From Macondimonas sp045864775 (GTDB lineage: Bacteria; Pseudomonadota; Gammaproteobacteria; UBA5335): DNA of 64,000 bases. Position 1 is the first letter of the stretch; each line of letters opens with the position of its first letter. The notes below the pieces were generated by a model that was not told the origin of the DNA, ran no database searches, and saw only the letters and a program-made list of their open reading frames with translations. The translations under genes and the position numbers were made by a program. Shown in pieces: positions 1 to 7,527 of the stretch. The stretch covers positions 1,116,001 to 1,180,000 of the forward strand of contig BTVR01000002.1 of NCBI GenBank assembly GCA_045864775.1. Reading direction: 5' to 3'.

Positions 1-402
1 GTCAACCTGCTGCAGGACCTGCAGGCCGAACAGGGGCTGGGGCTCGTCTTCATCGCCCACGATCTGGCCGTGGTGCGTCACATCAGCCACCGCGTGCAGG
101 TCATGTACCTGGGCCGCACGGTGGAAACCGGCCCCACCGCGGCGATCTTCGCCGCGCCCCGGCACCCCTACACCCGCGGCCTGCTCGACGCCGTGCCCGA
201 ACCGCGACCCGGCGCGCCGCTGCGGGTGCCGGTGGCCGGCGATCTGCCCTCGCCGCTCGATCCGCCGCCGGGCTGCGCCTTTCATCCGCGCTGTCCGCGC
301 GCCCAGGACCGCTGTCGCACCGAGACACCCGCGCTGCGGCCCCTCGGCGCCGATCGCGCCGTGCGCTGCCATATCCCGCTGGACGATCCCGCGGCAGCCT
401 GA
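1..402 (+). CDS. Oligopeptide/dipeptide ABC transporter ATPase, C-terminal part (5' end outside window)
   Basis: The reading frame is open from base 1 and 133 residues are visible. They hold the end of an ABC ATPase: the H-switch in FIAHDLAVVRH (His at visible residue 20), then the signature C-terminal extension of the Opp/Dpp/Nik family. That extension contains HPYTRGLL (residues 55-62) and a cysteine-bearing tail, GCAFHPRCPRAQDRC (91-105), of the kind that binds an iron-sulfur cluster in some members. The protein would energise import of peptides or nickel at the inner membrane. Walker A and B lie outside the window, so OppD-like and OppF-like forms cannot be told apart; last position in the operon favours the second ATPase (F-type). 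The family call is secure. Confidence 0.9.
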   Translation, partial: VNLLQDLQAEQGLGLVFIAHDLAVVRHISHRVQVMYLGRTVETGPTAAIFAAPRHPYTRGLLDAVPEPRPGAPLRVPVAGDLPSPLDPPPGCAFHPRCPRAQDRCRTETPALRPLGADRAVRCHIPLDDPAAA

Positions 403-707
403 ACGGCCACTATTTGCCATTCGCTGCCCTGTTCAGCCGGCCGCCACAGAGGTGGGGCGATCGCCTTTTTCCCGTCGCTAAACAACCGCTTCTCATCATG
501 CACCTGCCCAATTGCGCCGTGATTCCGGAAGTGGGATAGTGAAGAGGCCCGGCGGTAGGTGGCTTCGGCTCTTACGACTCCTCCGTCCAGTGTCGCCATA
601 GGCGATTTACAACGGCATGTGGGCTTTCCTCATGTCGCGCACTGTTGGTTATAGGCCATGCGCTCATGCGCTAGGTATGCCGGGACTTGCGGAAGGAGGA
701 TGGGATT
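403..707. other. Non-coding leader between the ABC operon and the reverse-transcriptase islet
   Basis: About 300 bases without a convincing gene; the minus-strand frame crossing it is antisense to the ABC gene end and has no protein character. Base composition shifts toward AT here. Several short inverted repeats are visible: a perfect CGCC/GGCG pair at about 595-605, a CATG-containing hairpin at about 614-645 with a pyrimidine-rich loop, and GCGC/GCGC at about 660-671. A strong Shine-Dalgarno (AAGGAGG) closes the segment at 693-699. Retron and DRT reverse transcriptases are usually preceded by a structured non-coding RNA, so this is where a template or primer RNA would sit. That role is inferred from position only. 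Confidence 0.4.
440..470 (+). terminator. Possible rho-independent terminator of the ABC transporter operon
   Basis: A CCAC/GTGG hairpin is followed by the palindrome GGCGATCGCC (456-465) and five T (466-470), about 40-70 bases after the stop codon. Stems are short, so this is a weak call. Confidence 0.35.
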
Positions 708-848
708 ATGAGCGATCATAAAGCCCGCCTAGTTCTTGAGTGCGTGAGACTAGCCACCGCTTTGGTATGGCTGGCGAACACACTCTTGAACATGGCTTTT
801 AACTATCTCGAAATGCCTCATGACGCCGCTCTGGGTCGAAAAATTTGA
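708..848 (+). CDS. 46-codon ORF overlapping the reverse transcriptase start; hypothetical
   Basis: An ATG sits behind the best Shine-Dalgarno of the islet (AAGGAGG, 693-699; spacing 8 bases). The frame encodes 46 residues ending ALGRKI and overlaps the reverse transcriptase start by 29 bases in another frame, a layout that suggests translational coupling. Residues 12-35 are largely hydrophobic (for example LATALVWLANTLLNMAF) and could form one amphipathic or membrane helix. Two readings are possible. It may be a small accessory or toxin-like peptide, or it may be the true N-terminal helix of the reverse transcriptase knocked out of frame, because that protein starts unusually close to its first motif. 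No homologue is recognised. The ribosome binding site makes translation likely; the function is open. Confidence 0.45.
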   Translation: MSDHKARLVLECVRLATALVWLANTLLNMAFNYLEMPHDAALGRKI

Positions 849-1575
849 AGTCAAGCCTGGGCGGTGGATATTTGTTCCATCCCCAGAAGGGCGGGCGGTG
901 GGAACAAAAATTAAAACGGAAATTTCCAGCCGATGGGTACCGCCGAACTTCATGTACCACTTCAGGTCAGGAGGTCACATTGCTGCACTGAAAAAGCATC
1001 TGTCAAATTCATCCTTCGTGAGACTCGACATCAAAGACTGTTTCGGAAGCATCAACAGAAGTCGCGTCACTCGCGGCCTGAAAACTTTGGTCGGGTACGA
1101 GCAGGCGCGCGAATGGGCCAAGATGTCTGTTGTTCGAAACCCAATAGAGCCGTCAAAATGGGTTCTGCCATTCGGCTTCGTTCAGTCGCCCATTCTGGCT
1201 TCGTTGTGTATTTCTGAAAGCGCTCTCGGATCGTGCCTCCTAAAGATTCACGAGATGCGCAACGTCGTTCTCACGGTCTATGTCGACGACATCATCATAT
1301 CGGCACTAGAGGATTCCTTAACACAATCAATTCGCGAAAATATCGAGGCAGCCATTTCTCGCTCAGGCTTCGAGATCAATATGGACAAATCCATGGGTCC
1401 GGGCAGCTCTATCACAGCCTTCAACATAATCATTGAGCATCAGAAATTAGTCGTTCATCCCGATCGCATGAAGCAGTTCAGTGCCGTCATCAACTCAGCT
1501 TCAAACCCGGAAAAGATAAACGGGATCCGCAGCTACGTGGGGTCCATAAACTCTCATCAGATTTCACAACTCTGA
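820..1575 (+). CDS. Short retron/DRT-like reverse transcriptase, 251 aa
   Basis: The polymerase motifs appear in order. Fingers: RWIFVPSPEGRAVG (15-28) and PPNFMYHFRSGGHIAAL (41-57). Motif A: FVRLDIKDCFGSI (66-78, Asp70). Motif B: LPFGFVQSPILASL (116-129). Motif C: VYVDDIIIS (153-161, Asp156/Asp157). Motifs D and E follow at about 183-191 and 197-213. All three catalytic aspartates are present. There is no maturase, HNH or integrase domain, so it is not a group II intron protein. At 251 aa it is shorter than usual for retron and defence RTs (about 300 or more), with little N-terminal helix and almost no thumb. ATG 820 is the first start after an in-frame stop at 787. DNA synthesis from an RNA template, possibly in phage defence, is inferred from the family; the exact class cannot be fixed. 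Confidence 0.85.
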   Translation: MTPLWVEKFEVKPGRWIFVPSPEGRAVGTKIKTEISSRWVPPNFMYHFRSGGHIAALKKHLSNSSFVRLDIKDCFGSINRSRVTRGLKTLVGYEQAREWAKMSVVRNPIEPSKWVLPFGFVQSPILASLCISESALGSCLLKIHEMRNVVLTVYVDDIIISALEDSLTQSIRENIEAAISRSGFEINMDKSMGPGSSITAFNIIIEHQKLVVHPDRMKQFSAVINSASNPEKINGIRSYVGSINSHQISQL

Positions 1576-1613
1576 GAGATGTTCGCTTTCATGCCCCGGG
1601 GCAAATCCATTGG

Positions 1614-2090
1614 TTGGCTTGCATCATTCGAAATCACGAAAAAAAGCACCCACGTAGCCGGCCCAATGCCGTGTTCGTCGGTCAGGACTGGATGATCCTG
1701 ACGTGCAATACCGCGATCGATGTCTATGAGTGGTCCTCGTCCTGTGCCGGATTTGGTGATGAATCGGGCGATCTGACGGAACTCACCGTGGTCGATCTAC
1801 GCAATGGAAAATCGCACCCCATCATCAAGGGAAGCAGTTCTTATGGTGGGCTGCCTGCCTTCGTGGTTGAAGACCGGCTCCCCGAAACCCTGTCCTGGGT
1901 CAGTGAAGCGCCGATCGAGTATGTCAAGGACACGCTCGCCATCACGCCAGCAGGCTTCAGCGTGGAGGTTAGTTTCCCGGAAAAAGTGCCCTCAATCCGG
2001 CAGCGCCTGCACGTCGCGCTCCCCGCAATGACCATCACGCTCGAGCCGACGGGTACGGACGAACGAAACGCCGCTGCCCGACCCGACTGA
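1614..2090 (+). CDS. Unrecognised 158-codon ORF after the reverse transcriptase, possible remnant
   Basis: The frame is open well upstream of this point (through the end of the reverse transcriptase in another frame) but offers only TTG 1614 as an early start, without a clear Shine-Dalgarno; the first in-frame ATG is at about 1692. Codon choice looks coding and the product is mixed alpha/beta in character, including NAVFVGQDWMILTC and SFPEKVPSIRQRLHVAL. No domain is recognised. A missing start and an open frame reaching back into the RT suggest either a gene that lost its 5' end or a former C-terminal part of the RT now in the -1 frame. An alternative 38-codon frame from ATG 1579 is less protein-like. 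It shares the islet's atypical composition. Confidence 0.4.
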   Translation: MACIIRNHEKKHPRSRPNAVFVGQDWMILTCNTAIDVYEWSSSCAGFGDESGDLTELTVVDLRNGKSHPIIKGSSSYGGLPAFVVEDRLPETLSWVSEAPIEYVKDTLAITPAGFSVEVSFPEKVPSIRQRLHVALPAMTITLEPTGTDERNAAARPD

Positions 2091-2192
2091 GCTTCGACCC
2101 GGCGCAATGACGTCGCGCCTGTCGACGAAATGCCATCGTGCGCCGGTCGTAGCAACGGCGCACTCGCTCAGTGCCAATCCGCCTTTGCCCGC

Positions 2193-3053
2193 TCAGTCGA
2201 TCGTCGGCCTCGGATCGCGGACGCCGATCCCCTGGAGCTTCTCGCTGGCGGCGTCGAGCGCCGCGACGTCGCTGAACGGCCCGAGCCACACCTTGTGCAT
2301 GGCCTGCCCACCAGAGGGCTCGCTGCGAATGTCGACCGGTCCGATCTGGGCCAGCAGCAGCCGTTGGCGCATGCGCTCGGCGTTTTCGCGCTGGGCAAAA
2401 GCGCCGGTCTGAAGATACATGCGCGGCTTGCCCTCGACCGGGCGCGGTCCGGCATCGACCACGGCGACGCCGGCCTCGCCCGGCTCGACGACGGCGATTT
2501 CGACAGGCGCCGTGCCCTTTTGCACCACGCCGAGGCGGGTCGCGGCGGCAAAGGACAGGTCGATGACGCGAGTGCCCACGAAGGGGCCGCGATCGTTCAC
2601 TCGCACAATGGCGCTGCGGCCGTTTTCCAGATTGGTGACGCGCACATAGCACGGCAGCGGCAGCGTCTTGTGCGCCGCGGTCATGGCATGCATGTCGTAG
2701 GGTTCGCCATTAGAGGCGTATTTGCCATGAAAATCCGGTCCGTACCACGAGGCAATGCCGCGCTCGCGGAAACCGTGCGCCGTATCGAGCACCACATAGC
2801 GGCGCCCGTCCACGACGTAATAGGGCGGATTGCCGAGGCGGCTGCGCGGCTCGACACGCGGAACGGCGTCCGGATAGGACGCCTTGGCCTGCGGCACCGG
2901 CGGGCTCAGCGGCGCGTGACGCACCGGTTCCTGCGGAAGCTGGCCGCAGGCGGCGAGCCAAAGAGGCAACGACAGGCCGATCCATGGCCGTGCCAGCGGC
3001 GCCGGCCGCCGCGCGTGGCGATGCCGCGGTTCAGGTTTGGGCGTTGAAGCCAC
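2193..3053 (-). CDS. rlpA: Septal-ring lytic transglycosylase RlpA with SPOR domain
   Basis: RlpA cleaves peptide-stripped glycan strands at sites of cell constriction. The 286-residue protein has an export signal ending in the lipobox LAAC (Cys36), so it is probably an outer-membrane lipoprotein. A double-psi beta-barrel follows, with GIASWYG (99-105) and the catalytic-region motif VNDRGPF (152-158). A C-terminal SPOR domain (about 211-283, starting YLQTGAFAQRENAERM) binds denuded septal glycan. Its start overlaps the end of mltB by 23 bases, so the two are translated together. It is the last gene of the elongation cluster. The next 100 bases downstream carry no gene. All expected domains are intact. 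Confidence 0.93.
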   Translation of the reverse strand: MASTPKPEPRHRHARRPAPLARPWIGLSLPLWLAACGQLPQEPVRHAPLSPPVPQAKASYPDAVPRVEPRSRLGNPPYYVVDGRRYVVLDTAHGFRERGIASWYGPDFHGKYASNGEPYDMHAMTAAHKTLPLPCYVRVTNLENGRSAIVRVNDRGPFVGTRVIDLSFAAATRLGVVQKGTAPVEIAVVEPGEAGVAVVDAGPRPVEGKPRMYLQTGAFAQRENAERMRQRLLLAQIGPVDIRSEPSGGQAMHKVWLGPFSDVAALDAASEKLQGIGVRDPRPTID

Positions 3054-4050
3054 GGCGAATTTCCTGGCTCAGCTGAAAGACGGCCATGGCGTAGAGCACG
3101 CTCTGGTTGTAGCGCGTGATGACGTAGAAGTTGGGCAAGGCGACCCAGTACTCCGGGCCGGCTTCCTGATCGAGCATCAAGAGGTTGGCCGGCAGATCGC
3201 CCGGCAGGCCGGCGTCGGTGCGAACCCCGGTTTGCCGCAGGGACGCGACCGTGTGCGGGGTTTCCCGTTTCTGGCTGCCCAAAGCCTGCGCCTGCGGCGC
3301 GATCGCATCGGCCGGATAGGCCACCGGGGCATGATGCTCCCAGCCATGGCGGGCGAAATAGTTGGCCACGCTGCCGATGGCGTCGGCCGGTTGCCACAGG
3401 TTGCGCTGCCCATCGCCGTCGAAGTCGACCGCATAGGCGCGGTAGCTGCTGGGAATGAACTGCCCCATGCCCATGGCGCCCGCGTAGGACCCCAGCGTCT
3501 GGCGCGGATCCAGATGCTCCTCCTGGGTCAAGGTGAGGAACTGCTCCAGTTCACCGAGGAAAAAGGCGCTGCGCTTGGGATAGCCGAATCCCAGCGTCGC
3601 CAGGGCGTCGAGCACCCGGTAGCGGCCGAGGTTGCGCCCGAACTGGGTTTCCACACCGATGATGGCGACGATGATTTCGGCCGGCACGCCATACCGGGCT
3701 TCGGCTTGGCTCAGCAGTGAGCGGTGAGCCTGCCAGAACGCGATCCCGCCGTCGATGCGCGCGGATGTCAGGAACAACGCCCGGTATTGGTACCAGGGCT
3801 TGGCCTCGTAGGGCCGGGTGATGGCATCGATGATGTCCTGGCGGAAGACCGCCTCGCCGAGCAAGGCGCGCGCCGTTGCCTCCGGAACGGCCTGGCGATC
3901 GACCAGTCGGCGCACCAGTGCTTCACGCTGTTCGGGATCAATCCAGTCCGATGCGGCAACCGGCCCGCCGGCGACCGGAGGCGCCGCCCATACGACGGCA
4001 GGAGAGGCGCCCAGCAAAACGGCCAAGGCAAGACCAGACAAACGATTCAT
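3031..4050 (-). CDS. mltB: Membrane-bound lytic murein transglycosylase B
   Basis: This enzyme cuts the MurNAc-GlcNAc bond of peptidoglycan with formation of 1,6-anhydroMurNAc. The 339-residue protein starts with a cleavable signal (LALAVLLGASPAVVWAAPP) lacking an obvious lipobox, so it may be periplasmic rather than lipid-anchored. The catalytic Glu is in IIGVETQFGRN (Glu134). The family motif SYAGAMGMGQFIPSSY follows and the EF-hand-like DFDGDGQRNLW is present. It overlaps rodA by 4 bases and rlpA by 23, in a run of overlapping wall-synthesis genes where it would supply hydrolase activity alongside the RodA/PBP2 synthase. Confidence 0.93.
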   Translation of the reverse strand: MNRLSGLALAVLLGASPAVVWAAPPVAGGPVAASDWIDPEQREALVRRLVDRQAVPEATARALLGEAVFRQDIIDAITRPYEAKPWYQYRALFLTSARIDGGIAFWQAHRSLLSQAEARYGVPAEIIVAIIGVETQFGRNLGRYRVLDALATLGFGYPKRSAFFLGELEQFLTLTQEEHLDPRQTLGSYAGAMGMGQFIPSSYRAYAVDFDGDGQRNLWQPADAIGSVANYFARHGWEHHAPVAYPADAIAPQAQALGSQKRETPHTVASLRQTGVRTDAGLPGDLPANLLMLDQEAGPEYWVALPNFYVITRYNQSVLYAMAVFQLSQEIRRGFNAQT

Positions 4051-5177
4051 GGCGCGAGCATCTTCGTGTGGGTCTGTATCGACATGAGCATACCGAAGCC
4101 CGCCAGCAGGGTCACCATCGAGGTCCCGCCGTAGCTGATCAGCGGCAGCGGCACACCGACCACGGGCAGGATGCCGCTGACCATGCCGGTGTTGACGAGC
4201 ACGTAGAACAGAAAGGTGAAACTCAGACTGGCGGCGAGCAATCGCTCGAAGCCGTTCTGGCCGTTGCCGGCAATCTGCAGGCCGCGCACCGTGACGGCGA
4301 AATAGATGCCCAGCAGCAGCAAGAGGCCGATCAGCCCGAATTCCTCGCCGTACACCGCAAAAATGAAATCCGTGGTGCCTTCGGGCAGAAACTGCAGATG
4401 CGCCTGACTGCCGTTGAGCCAGCCCTTGCCGAACAGCCCGCCCGAGCCCAATGCGATCTTGGATTGGATGATGTGATAACCGGTGCCCAAGGGATCGGCT
4501 TCCGGATCAAGCAGGGTCCACACACGCTGACGCTGATAATCGTGCATCAAGGCCCAGACCAGCGGCAGGGCGGCCCCGAGCGCGGCCGACAACGCCATGA
4601 TCCAGCGCCAGCCCAGCCCGCCCAGGAACAGCACCGCCACCCCGGCCGTCATCACCAGCACGGCGGTGCCCAGATCCGGCTGCTCGGCGATCAGCAGGAC
4701 AGGGCCACCGATCAGCGCAAGCACGATCGGCACGTCCCAGCGCTGGGGCGGGATGCCGCGATCCTGCAGGTAACGGGCGATCATGAGCGGCATGGCCAGC
4801 TTCATCAGTTCGGAAGGCTGGAAGCGGATCACGCCCAGATCCAACCAGCGCTGTGCGCCCTTGCCGATGTCTCCGAGCAGCATGACGAGAATCAGGAGCA
4901 CCAGACTGACGCCGTACAGAACGGGCGCCAGCCGGTACATCCAGTCGCTGGGCACCTGCGCCACGGCGAACATCACCGCGAACGCGAGCCCCAGACGGAT
5001 CAGTTGCCGCACCAGCAGATCCATCTCCGCGCCGCCGGCGCTGTACAGGATCACGAGCCCTACCCCCGACAAGGCCCCCAGCAACGCCAGCAGCGGCAGG
5101 TCCAGATGCAACCAGGTCGGCCAGTCGCGCAGCGGCGTGCGCAAACCGCCTCCGGAGTCGTACAGCACGCGGTTCAT
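4047..5177 (-). CDS. rodA: Rod shape-determining peptidoglycan polymerase RodA
   Basis: RodA is the SEDS-family glycosyltransferase that polymerises lipid II during lateral wall growth together with PBP2. The 376-residue protein has about ten hydrophobic segments. It carries the SEDS hallmarks, including LLIAEQPDLGTAVLV, which holds the conserved Asp of the active cavity, and the C-terminal GVPLPLISYGGTSMV signature. Its start overlaps the mrdA stop by 4 bases and its stop overlaps the mltB start by 4, so expression is tightly coupled. Length and topology are typical and nothing is missing. Confidence 0.96.
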   Translation of the reverse strand: MNRVLYDSGGGLRTPLRDWPTWLHLDLPLLALLGALSGVGLVILYSAGGAEMDLLVRQLIRLGLAFAVMFAVAQVPSDWMYRLAPVLYGVSLVLLILVMLLGDIGKGAQRWLDLGVIRFQPSELMKLAMPLMIARYLQDRGIPPQRWDVPIVLALIGGPVLLIAEQPDLGTAVLVMTAGVAVLFLGGLGWRWIMALSAALGAALPLVWALMHDYQRQRVWTLLDPEADPLGTGYHIIQSKIALGSGGLFGKGWLNGSQAHLQFLPEGTTDFIFAVYGEEFGLIGLLLLLGIYFAVTVRGLQIAGNGQNGFERLLAASLSFTFLFYVLVNTGMVSGILPVVGVPLPLISYGGTSMVTLLAGFGMLMSIQTHTKMLAP

Positions 5178-7054
5178 GGCGTTGGCTCCTCGGGCACCAG
5201 ATAGGCATCGAGCACTTGCCGGGCGATGGGGGCAGCCGTATGGCCGCCGCTGCCGCCGTGCTCCACGACGACGGCGATGGCGATGGCCGGGTCCTGCTGC
5301 GGCGCAAATCCGATGAACAGCGCATGGTCGCGCAGATGCGCGGCGACGTTTTCCTCCACGTATTCCTCCTCGCTACCCAGTCCGAACACCTGCGCCGTCC
5401 CCGTCTTGCCGGCATAGGCGTACGGGGCGCCGCGGCCGCTCCCGAACGCCGTGCCGCCGGGCGTCTGCACGACATCATGCATGGCGTTGACCACCGTTTC
5501 CCATTGCCCCGGCGTGCCAAACGGGACCGTGGTACCGGGCACCGGCGTCAACGGGACGTAGCGACCGCTCACGACATCCTCACGCGCCCTGACGATGCGC
5601 GGCTGGAGCACCTGCCCGCGCCGCGCCAGCGTGGCCGCGGCCTGCGCGAGCTGCAGCGGGGTGGCGAGGTTGTAGCCTTGACCGATGGCGTTCACCAGCG
5701 TTTCGCCGATGTACCACGGTTGCTTGCGCACCCGCTGCTTCCAGGCCTTGGAAGGCACCAGCCCGCCGCGTTCGCCCGGCAGGTCGACCCCCGTCTGATG
5801 GCCCAGGCCGAAAGCCACCAGGGTGTCGTGGATCCGGTCGATGCCCAACTCCAGCGACAACTGGTAGAAGTACACGTCGCAGGATTCGGCGATGGCCCGG
5901 CGCAGGTCGGTATGGCCGTGCCCGCTGCGTTTCCAGTCGCGATAGCGCCGCTCCTGATTGGGCAGCTTCACGAATCCGGCGCAATAGACGCCACCGGCGC
6001 CCAGCGGTTGCCCACTGGCCAGATCGGCGACGCCCAGCATGGGCTTGACCGTCGAGCCGGGCGGATACTGGCCCAGGATGCTGCGGTTGAACAGCGGTCG
6101 GCCCGGATCCTTGCTGAGCACCTGATAGTTCTCCCCTGAAATGCCGCCGATAAACAGGTTGGCGTCGTAGGCGGGCTGACTGACCAGCGCGAGAATCTCG
6201 CCGCTGTCCGGGGCGATGGCGACGATCGCGCCGCGCCGTCCGGCCAGCGCTGCCTCGGCCGCCTGCTGCAAGCGGATGTCGAGGCTCAGGAACAGATTCT
6301 GGCCGGCCACGGACGGGCGACTCTCGAGCACCCGGACGGTCCGTCCCTGGGCATTGACCTCGACTTGCTCGTAACCGGTCACGCCGCGCAACTCCGCTTC
6401 ATAGGACCGCTCGACGCCGCTGCGTCCCGCTTCCGTCAGCCCGGCATAGGTACCTTCCGGGACGTCGCGCAGGTCGCGCTCGTCCACGGCGCCCGTATAG
6501 CCGATCACATGCGCCGTGCTGGCGCCGAAGGGGTAATGGCGCGTGAGATCGGCCCGGATGTCCACGCCGGGGAAATGAATCCGGTCGATGGCCAGCCGCG
6601 CCACTTCCTCATCGGTCAGGCGGTGCCGCAGGGGAACGGCATCGAACGGTCGGCGACGCCGTCGTTCTCGCTCGAAGCGCTCGCGATCGCGCGGCGTGAT
6701 GTCCACGAGCCGGGACAGGCGCTCCAGCGTCTGGGGCAGATCGGGCACATCCTCTGGCACGATGTCCAGCCGGAACGACGGCAGGTTCTCGGCCAGCAAA
6801 ATGCCCCGACGGTCGTAGATGAGCCCCCGCGGCGGCGGCAGGGGTTGCAGCCGTACCCGATTGCCCTGCGAGAGGGTCGCGAAATGGGCATGAGAATGGA
6901 CCTGCAGTTCATACAGACGCACACCCATGCCGAGCAGCAAGCCGGATGCGACGATGGCGGCCAGCAGGATGCGGCTGCGGATGAGCCGCCGCTCGAGTTC
7001 CGGATTGTGCAACCGAACCTGCGGATTCCGGCGCATGCGATGGCGCACGGCCAT
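5174..7054 (-). CDS. mrdA: Penicillin-binding protein 2 (elongation transpeptidase)
   Basis: PBP2 cross-links new lateral-wall peptidoglycan and activates RodA. The start at 7054 gives 626 residues beginning MAVRHRMRRN. The frame stays open further upstream, but that stretch is antisense-like low-complexity sequence inside mreD, and the ATG overlaps the mreD stop as TGATG. One N-terminal membrane helix (about 27-46) precedes the pedestal. The transpeptidase motifs are GSTVK (Ser334-xx-Lys337), SCD (391-393) and KTG (550-552). It sits fourth in mreB-mreC-mreD-mrdA-rodA-mltB-rlpA, the standard elongasome order. Confidence 0.96.
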   Translation of the reverse strand: MAVRHRMRRNPQVRLHNPELERRLIRSRILLAAIVASGLLLGMGVRLYELQVHSHAHFATLSQGNRVRLQPLPPPRGLIYDRRGILLAENLPSFRLDIVPEDVPDLPQTLERLSRLVDITPRDRERFERERRRRRPFDAVPLRHRLTDEEVARLAIDRIHFPGVDIRADLTRHYPFGASTAHVIGYTGAVDERDLRDVPEGTYAGLTEAGRSGVERSYEAELRGVTGYEQVEVNAQGRTVRVLESRPSVAGQNLFLSLDIRLQQAAEAALAGRRGAIVAIAPDSGEILALVSQPAYDANLFIGGISGENYQVLSKDPGRPLFNRSILGQYPPGSTVKPMLGVADLASGQPLGAGGVYCAGFVKLPNQERRYRDWKRSGHGHTDLRRAIAESCDVYFYQLSLELGIDRIHDTLVAFGLGHQTGVDLPGERGGLVPSKAWKQRVRKQPWYIGETLVNAIGQGYNLATPLQLAQAAATLARRGQVLQPRIVRAREDVVSGRYVPLTPVPGTTVPFGTPGQWETVVNAMHDVVQTPGGTAFGSGRGAPYAYAGKTGTAQVFGLGSEEEYVEENVAAHLRDHALFIGFAPQQDPAIAIAVVVEHGGSGGHTAAPIARQVLDAYLVPEEPTP

Positions 7055-7527
7055 CACCCGATCACGAAGCGGCGCCGCACGTCCCGGAGCACGGCAAACA
7101 TCCATGGCCAGATCAGCGCGCTGGTGAGGATCCCGGGCCAGGGAAACAGGGGATCGCCGCGATTGCCCATGCCGGCCAGCCAGAAGCCGGGGAATGCCGC
7201 CAGCGCCAGGATGGGGACGAGCGCCAGACTCTGCTGCCACACCGGGAAGGCGCGGAGTTGCAGATGAAAACGGGCCACCACATAGGCAGTCAGCGTCAGA
7301 CCCAGGGCCTGAACGCCCAGTACCCCACCGCTGATCGCGTCCACCAGCAGACCCAGGCTCCAGGCCGTCGCGAGACCGACTCGTTCCGGCAACGCCATGA
7401 TCCAGTAGATCACCACCAGGGCCACCCAGTCCGGACGCCACGGCGCCGCCCAGAGCGGCAACGGAATGAAGGTCAGCGTCAGTGCCAGGAAGAAACAGGC
7501 GCCGAGCACGCCGAGGCGGGTCAGCAT
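7054..7527 (-). CDS. mreD: Rod shape-determining membrane protein MreD
   Basis: MreD is an inner-membrane scaffold linking MreC, RodA and PBP2. The product is 157 residues, almost wholly hydrophobic, with five or six membrane segments starting at MLTRLGVLGACFFLALTL. The family is poorly conserved; the call rests on size, hydrophobicity and position directly between mreC and mrdA. Its ATG overlaps the last base of the mreC stop and its stop overlaps the mrdA start, both by one base, so translation is coupled throughout. Confidence 0.9.
   Translation of the reverse strand: MLTRLGVLGACFFLALTLTFIPLPLWAAPWRPDWVALVVIYWIMALPERVGLATAWSLGLLVDAISGGVLGVQALGLTLTAYVVARFHLQLRAFPVWQQSLALVPILALAAFPGFWLAGMGNRGDPLFPWPGILTSALIWPWMFAVLRDVRRRFVIG

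Noticed and set aside
820..1575. Group II intron or diversity-generating retroelement
   Set aside because: No maturase or HNH domain, no intron-like RNA domain V, no template/variable repeat pair or accessory gene.
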